Of a stretch of 64,000 bases of DNA, positions 1 through 7,935 are shown in pieces; positions within the stretch are counted from its first letter, which is position 1, and each line of letters starts with the position of its first letter. The notes under the pieces were generated by a model. The model had not been told where the DNA came from. It was given only the letters and a program-made list of their open reading frames with translations, and did not search any database. Where the stretch lies: contig NZ_SUTJ01000006.1 of NCBI RefSeq assembly GCF_015062915.1, positions 54,774 to 118,773 of the forward strand, given 5' to 3'. Origin of the DNA: Methanobrevibacter thaueri (GTDB lineage: Archaea; Methanobacteriota; Methanobacteria; Methanobacteriales; Methanobacteriaceae). A program made the translations under genes and the position numbers.

Positions 1-1
1 T

Positions 2-220
2 GTTAAAAAGGAATTCAGAAAAAAGGGAATTGCCTATACTCTCATCAGACAATTGGAAAAACGGGTCATAAACGATAACTTTAAATATTCAATCATTGTA
101 ACCGGAGCCAATAACAATCCTGCCATCATGCTATATGAAAAACTGGATTATCACTTGACTGACAGTTTCGGCCAGTTTGTTGATGATGAAAGTGTAATAT
201 GCATGAAAAAGGAGTTTTAG
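2..220 (+). CDS. GNAT-family N-acetyltransferase, C-terminal end (5' truncated by window)
   Basis: An open frame enters from the left edge and stops at TAG 218-220, giving about 72 residues. The segment RKKGIAYTLIRQLEKRV fits the acetyl-CoA pyrophosphate-binding (R/Q-x-x-G-x-G/A) region of GNAT enzymes, and NNPAIMLYEKLDY fits the conserved NxxAxxLYxKxGF end of the fold. GNAT enzymes move an acetyl group from acetyl-CoA to an amine; the substrate cannot be read from this fragment. The start and catalytic N-terminal half lie outside the window. Confidence 0.75.
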   Translation, partial: VKKEFRKKGIAYTLIRQLEKRVINDNFKYSIIVTGANNNPAIMLYEKLDYHLTDSFGQFVDDESVICMKKEF

Positions 221-263
221 CTTAGAGAAAATTTTTTTTATTTGCAAAAACAAATAAGTAACC

Positions 264-908
264 ATGAAGAAACTTGCAATTTTTGATTTTGACGGAACAA
301 TAATGGATTCCGTTCACGATGTCGTTATACTTTTAAACAAGGCTCTCACAATGTATGATTTTCCAACACTGACAAGCGACGAATACGTCAAGTACCTGGG
401 AGGAAACATTGACGAGATTGTAGCGCTTGTTCTTGAGGACAACTACACTCCCGAAAATGTCAAGATGGTAAAAGACACTTACCTTGACATGTATTATGCA
501 TCACCAAAGGAAAACACCATACCATTCCCGAAAAGCGTGGAAATATTAGAGAAATTGCAGGATATGGGAGTTATGATTGGAATCAACTCAAACAGATTCA
601 CCGATTCAATCGAAACCTTTGTCGAGAAGTTCTACAGCGACATTGACTTTTTCATGATAATGGGACATGACTTTGACTACCCCTCAAAACCTGATCCTCA
701 CGCCGTCTTGAAGATGATTGAAAAGGCTGATATCAGTCTGGATGATGCAATATACATCGGTGACTCCGGCACTGACATTCAAACCGCAAAAAATGCGGGA
801 ATCGATTGCGTTATCGTCAGATGGGGATACGGCAATGAGAAGGACTGGGAAAACGATTACATTCTTGAAGCTATCGATGACTTTGATGAAATAATTAAAT
901 ATTTCTAG
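264..908 (+). CDS. HAD-superfamily hydrolase, phosphoglycolate phosphatase-like
   Basis: A 214-residue cytosolic protein with the full set of HAD motifs: motif I DFDGT with nucleophile Asp8 and Asp10, motif II Ser in INSNR, the motif III Lys in SKPDPHA, and the acidic motif IV in GDSGTD. A helical cap lies between motifs I and II, as in subfamily I (Gph/PGMB-like) phosphatases. It should hydrolyse a small phosphomonoester such as 2-phosphoglycolate, pyrophosphate or a sugar phosphate; sequence alone does not pick one. It lies 43 bases after the GNAT gene and 16 before the ArsC-like gene, so a run of co-transcribed small genes is likely. No strong Shine-Dalgarno (SD) site precedes the ATG. Confidence 0.85.
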   Translation: MKKLAIFDFDGTIMDSVHDVVILLNKALTMYDFPTLTSDEYVKYLGGNIDEIVALVLEDNYTPENVKMVKDTYLDMYYASPKENTIPFPKSVEILEKLQDMGVMIGINSNRFTDSIETFVEKFYSDIDFFMIMGHDFDYPSKPDPHAVLKMIEKADISLDDAIYIGDSGTDIQTAKNAGIDCVIVRWGYGNEKDWENDYILEAIDDFDEIIKYF

Positions 909-924
909 GTATATAAATCAAAGT

Positions 925-1275
925 ATGTTATTCGTACAGTACCCTAAATGTTCAACATGCAAAAAAGCCAAAAACTGGCTGGATGAACACAATATTGAAT
1001 ATGAGTCAAGACACATTGTAGAGGACAATCCACAAGCGGATGAAATTGAAGCATGGTATAATAAATCAGGCTTACCTCTTAAAAGATTTTTCAACACCAG
1101 CGGTAAAATATATCGTGAAAACAAAATAAAGGACAAGCTTCCCGACATGAGCGAACAGGAACAGTTTGAATTGCTTGCAACTAATGGAATGCTTGTTAAA
1201 CGCCCAATCGTTGTTGGCGACGACTTTGTTCTAGTCGGCTTTAAACAAAAGGAATGGGAAGAAAAATTGCTTTAA
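925..1275 (+). CDS. ArsC/Spx/MgsR-family thioredoxin-fold protein
   Basis: A 116-residue protein with a thioredoxin-fold N-terminus carrying Cys9-x-x-Cys12 (PKCSTCKKA) and the typical C-terminal NGMLVKRPIVV segment, in which the Arg contacts the oxyanion in true arsenate reductases. The family includes ArsC, Spx and YffB/MgsR-like proteins. The CxxC pair resembles Spx-like redox proteins, but archaea lack the bacterial RNA polymerase alpha C-terminal domain that Spx binds, so a thiol-disulfide or glutaredoxin-linked reductase role is more likely. It sits tightly between the HAD phosphatase and a nitroreductase, fitting a redox group. Confidence 0.8.
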   Translation: MLFVQYPKCSTCKKAKNWLDEHNIEYESRHIVEDNPQADEIEAWYNKSGLPLKRFFNTSGKIYRENKIKDKLPDMSEQEQFELLATNGMLVKRPIVVGDDFVLVGFKQKEWEEKLL

Positions 1276-1293
1276 TCTTTTTGAGGGATTGTT

Positions 1294-2076
1294 GTGGATT
1301 TTAAGCAAATCATCAAGACAAGAAAAAGTTTCAGAACTTTCAACGAAGAGAAAATATCAAAAAATGACATCAATAAACTTTTAGAATATATTCAAACAAT
1401 CAAAAACCCTTACGGGATTCCAGTCAACTTTTACATACGTGACTGTGAGGAGTGCGGTCTTTCAAGCCCTGTCATTGAGGGTGAAAATGAATATGTCATC
1501 GCAACAGTGCCTGATGTGGAGCACTGCGAGGAGGCCTTCGGATACTCCTTTGAAATGATGGTATTATACGCATGGAGCCTTGGAATCGGAACCACATGGA
1601 TTGGAGGCACACTGGACAGGAAAGTCTTTGAGAATGCCATTGACTTGAACGATGACGAGTTGATGATGATAGTTTCCCCATTGGGATATCCGTCAGATGA
1701 TCATTCCAAAGTGGACAAGAAATTAAGGCAAATGGTTCAGGGAGATGAGAGATTTCCAGCAACCGAGCTATTCTTCGATGGTGATTTCAACACTCCATTG
1801 ATTTCAAGTGATGAATGTCTTGAAGCGGTCAGATGGGCACCATCAGCTGCAAACAGACAGCCTTGGAGAGTCGTAAAGCAGGATAATAAGTATCATTTCT
1901 ATGTGAGGCACACTGAAGGATATTCATCAGGTGTCAGTTGGCAGGTTCAAAAAATCGATTTGGGAATTGCAATCTGTCATTTCATGTGTGTAACCGATGG
2001 CGAGTTCAGCATTGATAATCCGGGAATTGAAGCTGATGACCACACTGAATACATTGCCACAATTACATGTGAATGA
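1294..2076 (+). CDS. Nitroreductase-family protein, TM1586-like duplicated form
   Basis: A 260-residue FMN-type nitroreductase fold. The N-terminus FKQIIKTRKSFRTF is the usual phosphate-binding R-x-S-x-R-x-F start, and a second half (SSDECLEAVRWAPSAANRQPW) has the AxxAPSAxNxQPW signature, giving a pseudo-duplicated chain as in the TM1586 group. Such proteins use FMN and NAD(P)H to reduce nitro compounds, quinones or flavins; the substrate is unknown. The start is GTG at 1294 with SD GAGGG at 1283-1287. A hairpin with T-run follows the stop. Confidence 0.8.
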   Translation: MDFKQIIKTRKSFRTFNEEKISKNDINKLLEYIQTIKNPYGIPVNFYIRDCEECGLSSPVIEGENEYVIATVPDVEHCEEAFGYSFEMMVLYAWSLGIGTTWIGGTLDRKVFENAIDLNDDELMMIVSPLGYPSDDHSKVDKKLRQMVQGDERFPATELFFDGDFNTPLISSDECLEAVRWAPSAANRQPWRVVKQDNKYHFYVRHTEGYSSGVSWQVQKIDLGIAICHFMCVTDGEFSIDNPGIEADDHTEYIATITCE

Positions 2077-2077
2077 A

Positions 2078-2134
2078 TTAGGTTTAATTTTAAAATTGGG
2101 GTTTTGAATTAAACCCTAAAAACACTTTTTTTCA
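2078..2134 (+). terminator. Hairpin and T-run after the nitroreductase gene
   Basis: TTAGGTTTAATT at 2078-2089 pairs with AATTAAACCCTAA at 2107-2119, a 12 bp stem with one bulged C, and a T-run follows at about 2126-2132. This looks like an intrinsic terminator between the nitroreductase and serS. Confidence 0.6.
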
Positions 2135-2197
2135 ATAACTTTAAAAAATAAGACAATCAAAGTTAATAGTGTATAAAATATTTTAGGGGACAAAATA

Positions 2198-3475
2198 TTG
2201 TTAGATATAAAATTATTCAGAGAAAATCCAGAAATAATCATAGACTCTGAAAAGAAGAGATTTAGAGACACAGAAAACGTTGAAAAGGTAATAGAATACG
2301 ACACCTTATGGAGAGAAGGTGAAAGAAAACTCAACTCTTTAAGATCAGAGAAGAATAAATTATCAAAATCATTCAAGAAAGCTAAAGAAGAAGGCAACTT
2401 GGAAGAAGTCATTTCAAGATCAAAAGAAGTTGCATCTGAAATCAAGGAATTGACCGCTAAAAACGCAGAATACCTCAAGCTTCGTGATGACTACAGGTAC
2501 AAGGTTGGAAACATCATCGATGAGGATGTTCCAGTCTCAGATACCGAAGACGACAATGTGGTTGTGAGAACCTACGGTGAAATTCCTGAATATGACTTTG
2601 AGCTTTTAAACCATGTTGATTTAATCAACAAGATTGATGGAGCAGACCTTGAAACTGCAGCAAGCATTGCAGGAGCAAGATTCTACTACCTCAAACGTGA
2701 CATTTTACATTTAAACTTAGCATTGATTCAATTCGCATTATCAGAACTTGAAAAAGAAGGTTACATTCCAATGCAAACACCATTCTTTGTAAAAGGTGAA
2801 GTTGCAGCGGAAACCTCCGAGCTCGGTGAATTTGAAGAGACATTATACAAGGTTGAAAACGAGGACATGTACCTTATTGCAACCGCTGAACAAACTTTAG
2901 CTGCTCTTCACAGGGATGAAATCATAAGTCCTGATGAATTGCCGTTAAGATACTGTGCATTATCAACCTGCTTTAGAAAAGAGGCAGGGTCTCACGGAAA
3001 AGACACATTAGGTATTTTCAGGGTTCACCAGTTTGAGAAAATCGAGCAGTTCATCTACTCAACACCTGAAGATTCAAGAAACCAGCATGACCATCTGATG
3101 GAAGTCACAGAAAGGATTTACCAGAAATTAGGCCTTCCATATCAAATCATTGCTATCGTGTCATCTGCATTGAATGACAATGCAGCTATCAAATACGATT
3201 TGGAAGCATGGTTCCCAGGTTCCGGTGCATTCAGGGAATTGGTATCATGTACCAACTGTAAAGACTACCAGGCTCGTAAGACCAAGACTCGTGTAGGTAG
3301 AGCAGGTTCTGGAGATGCTCAAACATTACACACATTAAACAGTACAGCTATTGCAACTGAAAGAACAATGTGCTGTATTTTGGAAAACTATCAGCAGGCT
3401 GACGGTAGTGTTAAAGTTCCTGAAGTGTTAGTCCCTTACATGAATGGAAAAACAGTTATCGAAGCTAAAAAATAG
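2198..3475 (+). CDS. serS: Seryl-tRNA synthetase (canonical type)
   Basis: 425 residues, the usual length of class II SerRS. The N-terminal 110 residues are the Lys/Glu-rich coiled-coil arm that grips the long variable arm of tRNA-Ser. Motif 2 lies in the FRKEAGSHGKDT region and motif 3 in RTMCCILENYQ. The enzyme charges tRNA-Ser with serine in the cytosol and also provides the precursor for selenocysteinyl-tRNA where that pathway exists. The start is TTG at 2198 after SD AGGGGAC; no in-frame ATG precedes the coiled coil. This is the canonical, bacterial-like form, not the atypical zinc-dependent SerRS known from several methanogens such as Methanothermobacter. Confidence 0.95.
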   Translation: MLDIKLFRENPEIIIDSEKKRFRDTENVEKVIEYDTLWREGERKLNSLRSEKNKLSKSFKKAKEEGNLEEVISRSKEVASEIKELTAKNAEYLKLRDDYRYKVGNIIDEDVPVSDTEDDNVVVRTYGEIPEYDFELLNHVDLINKIDGADLETAASIAGARFYYLKRDILHLNLALIQFALSELEKEGYIPMQTPFFVKGEVAAETSELGEFEETLYKVENEDMYLIATAEQTLAALHRDEIISPDELPLRYCALSTCFRKEAGSHGKDTLGIFRVHQFEKIEQFIYSTPEDSRNQHDHLMEVTERIYQKLGLPYQIIAIVSSALNDNAAIKYDLEAWFPGSGAFRELVSCTNCKDYQARKTKTRVGRAGSGDAQTLHTLNSTAIATERTMCCILENYQQADGSVKVPEVLVPYMNGKTVIEAKK

Positions 3476-3491
3476 TTTTATTTTAAATTAT

Positions 3492-3540
3492 GGAGATTTA
3501 TCTCCAAATATATCCTTTTTTTATTATTATTTTTTTTTTA
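3492..3540 (+). terminator. serS terminator
   Basis: GGAGA (3492-3496) pairs with TCTCC (3501-3505) across a TTTA loop, followed by T-rich tracts at 3515-3540. The tract lies in the convergent gap before the minus-strand AIM24 gene. Confidence 0.5.
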
Positions 3541-3604
3541 TATCTGGTTTTTTTAAAAAAAGTTTAAAAAAGTTTATTTTATGAAAATAAACTTCTTTAT
3601 TTGA

Positions 3605-4288
3605 TTATTCTTTAGGTTGTGGCAGGTATGGTGTTATTGCCTCAACGAGTCTGCTTAGTGGCATGCTTTGAATCCAGACTCTTCCGGGTCCGGTCAATGT
3701 AGCGAAGAACAGTCCTTCACCACCGAACAGCATGTTTTTTGCACCTTTAACCCTTTGAATGTCAAAGTCAACGGTCTCTTCCATTGCAGCAACGTGACCT
3801 TGGTCGATAATCAGCTTTTCACCTGGTGCAAGGTCCTTTTCGATAACGTCTCCGTCAATTTCCAAGAAAAGCATTCCTTCTCCGGTGAACTTTTGAAGAA
3901 TGAATCCTTCTCCACCGAATATTCCTGCACCGAGTTTTTTTCTGAAGTGCATTTGAATGTCAACACCTTTTTCGGATGTTAAGAATGCGTTTTTCTGACC
4001 GATAATGGAATTTGATCCGTTCAGTCTTATTGGGAGAATTTTTCCAGGATAGCATGATGCGAATCCTATTTCTGCACCGTCTTCTTGTGCTGTAAAGAAA
4101 CTTAAGAATATTGTGTCTCCGGATAATGCTCTTCCAAGTCCTTTTAGAAGTCCTCCTCCTGTATTTGTATCCATTTTCATGTTTGAGCTCATGAATGCCA
4201 TGGCTCCTGTCTCATCAACCATTGTTTCGCCTTTCTGCAATTTGCAGATTACTATTGGAAATGCTCCTCCGCGAATTTCATATTCCAT
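3605..4288 (-). CDS. AIM24 / TIGR00266-family protein
   Basis: A 227-residue soluble protein rich in Gly and beta-strand, matching the AIM24/TIGR00266 family: an opening beta-helix-like EYEIRGGAFPIVICKLQKGE, an internal GLGRALSGDTIFLSFF segment and repeated GEGxxLxxxxGxG units. In mitochondria a relative (Aim24) helps organise the inner membrane; the archaeal and bacterial function is unknown. It is transcribed alone, convergent with serS and divergent from the flavoprotein genes. The ATG at 4288 is preceded by AGGTGAT. Confidence 0.8.
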   Translation of the reverse strand: MEYEIRGGAFPIVICKLQKGETMVDETGAMAFMSSNMKMDTNTGGGLLKGLGRALSGDTIFLSFFTAQEDGAEIGFASCYPGKILPIRLNGSNSIIGQKNAFLTSEKGVDIQMHFRKKLGAGIFGGEGFILQKFTGEGMLFLEIDGDVIEKDLAPGEKLIIDQGHVAAMEETVDFDIQRVKGAKNMLFGGEGLFFATLTGPGRVWIQSMPLSRLVEAITPYLPQPKE

Positions 4289-4373
4289 GATATCACCTAA
4301 TTAATTATTGAATTTTTATATTATATAGATATTCACCTATTATTTGTAATTTTGTTAATTCATTGTATGGATT

Positions 4374-4400
4374 TAATATAAATAGTTTTTTTAAGCATTA
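4374..4400 (+). promoter_or_regulatory. TATA box for the flavoprotein operon
   Basis: TTTAATATAAATA at about 4372-4384 matches an archaeal TATA box. Transcription would start about 25 bases downstream, giving a short 5' leader before the ATG at 4441. Confidence 0.45.
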
Positions 4401-4440
4401 AATTCAATATAATTAATTAATAAGTTATATGGGGATTAAA

Positions 4441-5073
4441 ATGAAAACAATTGTAATTAATGCAAGTCCAAGAAGAAAATGGAACACCGCACAAATCATG
4501 AAGGAAGCCGCTAAAGGTGCAGAGTCAGCCGGTGCTGAAGTTGAATACGTTGATTTATATAAACTTGATTTACATGGCTGCATGAGTTGTCTTGTATGTA
4601 AGAGAGAGGATAAGGAACGTTGCAAATGCTACTGGAAGGATGAACTGTCTCCTCTAATCGAAAGGATACTTGATGCTGATACATTATTAATCGGCTCTCC
4701 GATATACTTCAATGAGCCTACAAGCCACTACCGTGCACTGATGGAAAGACTGATATTCTGCATATTGTCCTACGACGGTTTCGGGTCATACTTTGAGGGC
4801 AAGGTAAATGTCGGATTGTTCTTTACAATGAACGCTCCTGAAGACTACTATGAGACAATGATGGAGGATTATCTCCAGTCATCATCCCAGGTTTTCAACA
4901 TGCTCAACGGAGAGGTCAAAATCTATCCGGTATTCAATACATTGCAGGTCAATGACTACTCCAAGTATGCAATGGGAGCATTCAATGAGGAGGATAAGAA
5001 ACGTAGTCGTGAAAAGCAATTCCCAGTTGACTTAAAAGAAGCCTTTAAAATAGGTGCGGAGCTATCCAAATGA
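4441..5073 (+). CDS. Iron-sulfur flavoprotein-like NAD(P)H/FMN reductase, copy 1
   Basis: 210 residues. The first strand and loop (MKTIVINASPR) bind the FMN phosphate as in flavodoxin-fold NADPH-dependent FMN reductases. A compact cysteine motif, C-x2-C-x2-C-x7-C in the segment from GCMSC to ERC, is like the 4Fe-4S site of methanogen iron-sulfur flavoprotein (Isf). GSPIYFNEPTSHYRALMERL is the conserved FMN-contacting and dimer region. Isf-type proteins move electrons from ferredoxin to acceptors including O2 or peroxide. The start at 4441 is preferred to ATG 4429 because GGGGAT lies just upstream and the two paralogs begin identically. It is the first of three translationally coupled paralogs. 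Confidence 0.8.
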   Translation: MKTIVINASPRRKWNTAQIMKEAAKGAESAGAEVEYVDLYKLDLHGCMSCLVCKREDKERCKCYWKDELSPLIERILDADTLLIGSPIYFNEPTSHYRALMERLIFCILSYDGFGSYFEGKVNVGLFFTMNAPEDYYETMMEDYLQSSSQVFNMLNGEVKIYPVFNTLQVNDYSKYAMGAFNEEDKKRSREKQFPVDLKEAFKIGAELSK

Positions 5074-5702
5074 AGACAATTGTCATTAATGCAAGTCCAA
5101 GAAAGAAATGGAACACTGCTGAGATAATGCAGGCAGCACAAAAGGGTGCAGAGTCAGCAGGTGCCGAAACAGAATACTTCAACCTCTATGACTTGGTGTT
5201 CAAGGGTTGCAGGAGCTGTCTTGCATGCAAGCTGAAAGAAAAGACCAAGGGTAAATGCTACTGGAACGATGACCTGACAAAGGTAATCGATAAGATTCTT
5301 GATGCGGATTGCCTCTTGATAGGCTCACCGATTTACTTCGGCCAGCCGACAAGCGAATTCAGGGCACTGGTTGAAAGGCTGATTTTCTGCATAATGTCAT
5401 ATGATGACGGTTCAAGCTATTTCACCGGAAAGGTCAATGTGGGAATATTCTACACAATGAACGCTCCACTGGACTTTTATGAACAGTCAATGAAGGACAG
5501 CCTGTCCAGCACAGAATTTTTATTCTCATTCTTAAACGGTCAGATTGTAACCTATCCTGTTTGCGATACCATCCAGGTCAGCGACTATTCCAAATTCAAC
5601 ATGGCAGGGTTTTCACAGGAAGCAAAGGAAAAGCAATGGATCCTGCAGTTCCCAAAAGACCTTGAAAAGGCATTTGAAATCGGAGCGGAGCTAAGCAAAT
5701 GA
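5070..5702 (+). CDS. Iron-sulfur flavoprotein-like reductase, copy 2
   Basis: A 210-residue paralog of the preceding gene, overlapping its stop by ATGA. It keeps the MKTIVINASPRKKW FMN loop, a C-x2-C-x2-C-x9-C cluster motif (GCRSCLACK...KC) and GSPIYFGQPTSEFRALVERL. The spacing to the last Cys is longer than in the classical Isf motif (x4-7), so whether it binds a 4Fe-4S cluster or uses the cysteines otherwise is open. Overlap with both neighbours implies coupled translation and perhaps hetero-oligomers of the three products. Confidence 0.78.
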   Translation: MKTIVINASPRKKWNTAEIMQAAQKGAESAGAETEYFNLYDLVFKGCRSCLACKLKEKTKGKCYWNDDLTKVIDKILDADCLLIGSPIYFGQPTSEFRALVERLIFCIMSYDDGSSYFTGKVNVGIFYTMNAPLDFYEQSMKDSLSSTEFLFSFLNGQIVTYPVCDTIQVSDYSKFNMAGFSQEAKEKQWILQFPKDLEKAFEIGAELSK

Positions 5703-6298
5703 AAGCGGTTGTCATTAATGCAGGTCCCAAAAGAAGGGACCATAACGCACAGCTTGCAAAATCATCTTTAAAGGGTGCCGAATCCACAGGGGCTGAAGTT
5801 GAATATGTTGATTTATATTCCCTTGATTTGTGCGGATGCATGAACTGTACAATCTGCAAGAAAGAGGAAAAAGTCGGCAAGTGCTACTGGAAGGATGAGG
5901 TTTCACCATTGATTGAAAGGATTCTTGATGCTGATTGTCTTTTGATTACAGTGCCAATCTTTTTCACTGAACCCACCAGCCATTACAGGGCATTGATTGA
6001 GAGACTGGTTTATTGCATAGTCTCCTATAAGACAGGTAACACATTTAAGGGCAAGATCAATGTGGGATTGTTCTACACACTGAATTATTCTGTGGAATAT
6101 TTTGAAAAGTCCGTAAGGCCTAACCTTAAATCATCAGAAGGTCTGCTTGAGATGTTCAACGGGGAAGTTCAGATTCACTCATTCAGAAGCATTACCAAAA
6201 GGGAGTCTGAGGAATCCGATGAACTTGATGAAAAGGAAAAACTTTTTTCAGCTGATTTGGATAAAGTTTTTGAAATCAGCGCTGAATTATGCAAATAA
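5699..6298 (+). CDS. Iron-sulfur flavoprotein-like reductase, copy 3
   Basis: A 199-residue third paralog, again overlapping the upstream stop by ATGA. It has diverged most: the FMN loop is MKAVVINAGPKRRD, the residue after the loop Gly/Ser differs, and the region that reads GSPIYF in the others is TVPIFF. The cysteine motif is C-x2-C-x2-C-x8-C (GCMNCTICK...KC). The altered flavin pocket suggests a different flavin affinity or partner role within the three-gene set. A T-rich tract follows. Confidence 0.75.
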   Translation: MKAVVINAGPKRRDHNAQLAKSSLKGAESTGAEVEYVDLYSLDLCGCMNCTICKKEEKVGKCYWKDEVSPLIERILDADCLLITVPIFFTEPTSHYRALIERLVYCIVSYKTGNTFKGKINVGLFYTLNYSVEYFEKSVRPNLKSSEGLLEMFNGEVQIHSFRSITKRESEESDELDEKEKLFSADLDKVFEISAELCK

Positions 6299-6322
6299 TT
6301 TGGTCATTTTTTTTAAATTTTT

Positions 6323-6390
6323 CACGTATACAAATTTTAAAAATGAATACATTTATATACTACCTAGTTGAAATATTGTATTGTATACAA
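6323..6390 (+). promoter_or_regulatory. Promoter with palindromic putative operator
   Basis: A TATA box ATTTATATAC lies at 6351-6360. About 25 bases on, at the expected transcription start, is the perfect palindrome TTGTATACAA (6381-6390). A second GTATAC core (6326-6331) lies about 20 bases upstream of the TATA box. Two GTATAC sites bracketing the promoter suit binding by a dimeric repressor, possibly the RHH-like product of the next gene. Confidence 0.45.
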
Positions 6391-6425
6391 AAACCAAAAT
6401 TGTAATACAAATTTTAGGTGATACA

Positions 6426-7199
6426 ATGACAAACCAAAAGAGAACTAGAAAGTTTGTATTCGGAAATGAAAAATTCGGAGGATCATACATTCCAGGGGAA
6501 TTTGAAATCAATTTCCCGGAAGATTTGTCCCGTGAGGACTTCGAAAGAATCTTCGATGAAAGAATGCAGGCTCTACACAAAAGAGGACACGACCTTAAAG
6601 AGGAATTCTTCGACAATGACTCAAAAAGAAAGGAGAACCTCAAGCCATTGAGCATTCGTGTGAAACCACACACGAAGGAGTTCTTTAAGAATCACTCAAT
6701 ACTCTCACCAAGAGACGTGCTTGAGATGTATGAGGAATTCAACAACGGAAGTGAAGCATTCATAAACTCATTGCTTGAAGAGGAAAACCAATTGAAAATT
6801 GAATTGACAGAAATTCAGGAAAAACTACACAATGCGAAACTGTTCAGAGAAAAACTCGGTGATTTGAAACCCGAAGGTGAGGTTTTAACCGACGAGGACA
6901 AACTCCTAAAATTAAAACAGCAGTACGAAAGATCAGAAGTTAGACAAATTGGCAATGAGACTTCCGTCGGCAAGGCTCAAAACGATATCATTCAGCATAT
7001 TCAAATGTACAATACACTTAAGGTTGATGCATACGGCAATGACTACATCATTCTTACAGTATACACCAATGCGCAGCCTGTTGTATTCTACTTCAAAAAC
7101 GAATATGATGAAGATGATATCTTAGAGATAATCTCACGCATTAAAGAGTTCTGCGCCGAAAAAGACATAGGATTCCATGAATTGGAATCAGATATATAA
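6426..7199 (+). CDS. Uncharacterised protein with possible ribbon-helix-helix region
   Basis: 257 residues, not assigned to a named family. Residues about 60-95 (PLSIRVKPHTKEFFKNH, then SPRDVLEMYEEF) look like a ribbon-helix-helix beta strand followed by two helices. Residues about 105-175 are a Glu/Lys-rich coiled coil. The C-terminal part (TLKVDAYGNDYIILTVYTN) is predicted alpha/beta. ATG 6426 with SD AGGTGA (6416-6421) is preferred to the earlier ATG at 6381, which falls inside the palindrome at the predicted transcription start. Autoregulation through the GTATAC sites is inferred. Confidence 0.6.
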   Translation: MTNQKRTRKFVFGNEKFGGSYIPGEFEINFPEDLSREDFERIFDERMQALHKRGHDLKEEFFDNDSKRKENLKPLSIRVKPHTKEFFKNHSILSPRDVLEMYEEFNNGSEAFINSLLEEENQLKIELTEIQEKLHNAKLFREKLGDLKPEGEVLTDEDKLLKLKQQYERSEVRQIGNETSVGKAQNDIIQHIQMYNTLKVDAYGNDYIILTVYTNAQPVVFYFKNEYDEDDILEIISRIKEFCAEKDIGFHELESDI

Positions 7200-7208
7200 A
7201 CATTTTGC

Positions 7209-7250
7209 AAGTGTGACAAATCATCAAGTCGCACTTCAACTATTTTTATT
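7209..7250 (+). terminator. Hairpin terminator after the RHH-like gene
   Basis: AAGTGTGAC (7209-7217) pairs with GTCGCACTT (7228-7236), nine base pairs including one G-U, with a 10-base loop, followed by TATTTTTATTT. Confidence 0.55.
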
Positions 7251-7393
7251 TAAAACCAGCACCAAAAATACCAATTGGATTTAACATTAAATCCTAGACT
7301 TGGTTAATTAGAGTTTGATAAGTTTTAAGCAATGTAAAAGTGTTTAATTGGTGATGGTTGGAAAAAAATTCTTTTTTTTATAATTAGCCAAGT

Positions 7394-7879
7394 CTAATCT
7401 GATAGAAGCATTGCAATTCCCTCAATGATTAGGACTATGCCTATTATTATTGCAATGTATACTGGTTGTGACATTGCAAATGCCGCAAGAGCGATTGCAA
7501 TTATTCCCATTATCAATACCAATATTGAAGTAAAGGTAGATACACGGCTCATTTTGGATACAAGTCCGGTAATACCGAAGATTATCATTATGAATCCGAC
7601 AAGGTAGAATTGAACACCTGTAAGGAATGACAATGCATCAATATAGAATAGGAACAGGAATCCAAATATAATAGCTATTATACCAATGATAATAGTTATT
7701 GTTGAATAGGTATTGTTAATGTTGTTTCTCATGTTGAATCCCATGAATGCAGCTGAAATACCGAAGAACAGTAAGCTCAATCCAACGATGAATGAAACCA
7801 TTCCTGCTGAAAACATTGGGAATATAATGAAAATCAAACCGAGAATAATGGACAAAAGTCCTGCACTCTTATTAATCAC
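7394..7879 (-). CDS. DUF308/HdeD-like small membrane protein
   Basis: An almost wholly hydrophobic protein of 161 residues with about six membrane segments and the repeated GLxxIIFGxxxLF pattern of DUF308/HdeD-like proteins. HdeD of E. coli is linked to acid resistance; the archaeal role is unknown. Start choice: an ATG at 7894 is possible, but GGAGGTGA occupies 7893-7886 and is correctly spaced for the GTG at 7879, so the earlier ATG overlaps its own SD and the GTG is preferred. It is divergent from the next nitroreductase gene. Confidence 0.75.
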   Translation of the reverse strand: MINKSAGLLSIILGLIFIIFPMFSAGMVSFIVGLSLLFFGISAAFMGFNMRNNINNTYSTITIIIGIIAIIFGFLFLFYIDALSFLTGVQFYLVGFIMIIFGITGLVSKMSRVSTFTSILVLIMGIIAIALAAFAMSQPVYIAIIIGIVLIIEGIAMLLSD

Positions 7880-7935
7880 TATGTTCACCTCCATTTCTAC
7901 TAATTATTTATATGATAAAGATATTATTTAAAAAT

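Noticed and set aside
925..1275. Dedicated arsenate reductase operon
   Set aside because: No ArsR, ArsB/Acr3 or ArsA gene is adjacent and the CxxC pair is more Spx-like, so arsenic resistance is not supported.
3668..3982. A 104-residue plus-strand frame opposite the AIM24-family gene
   Set aside because: It lies wholly antisense to a gene of known family with a good SD and shows no protein-like pattern.
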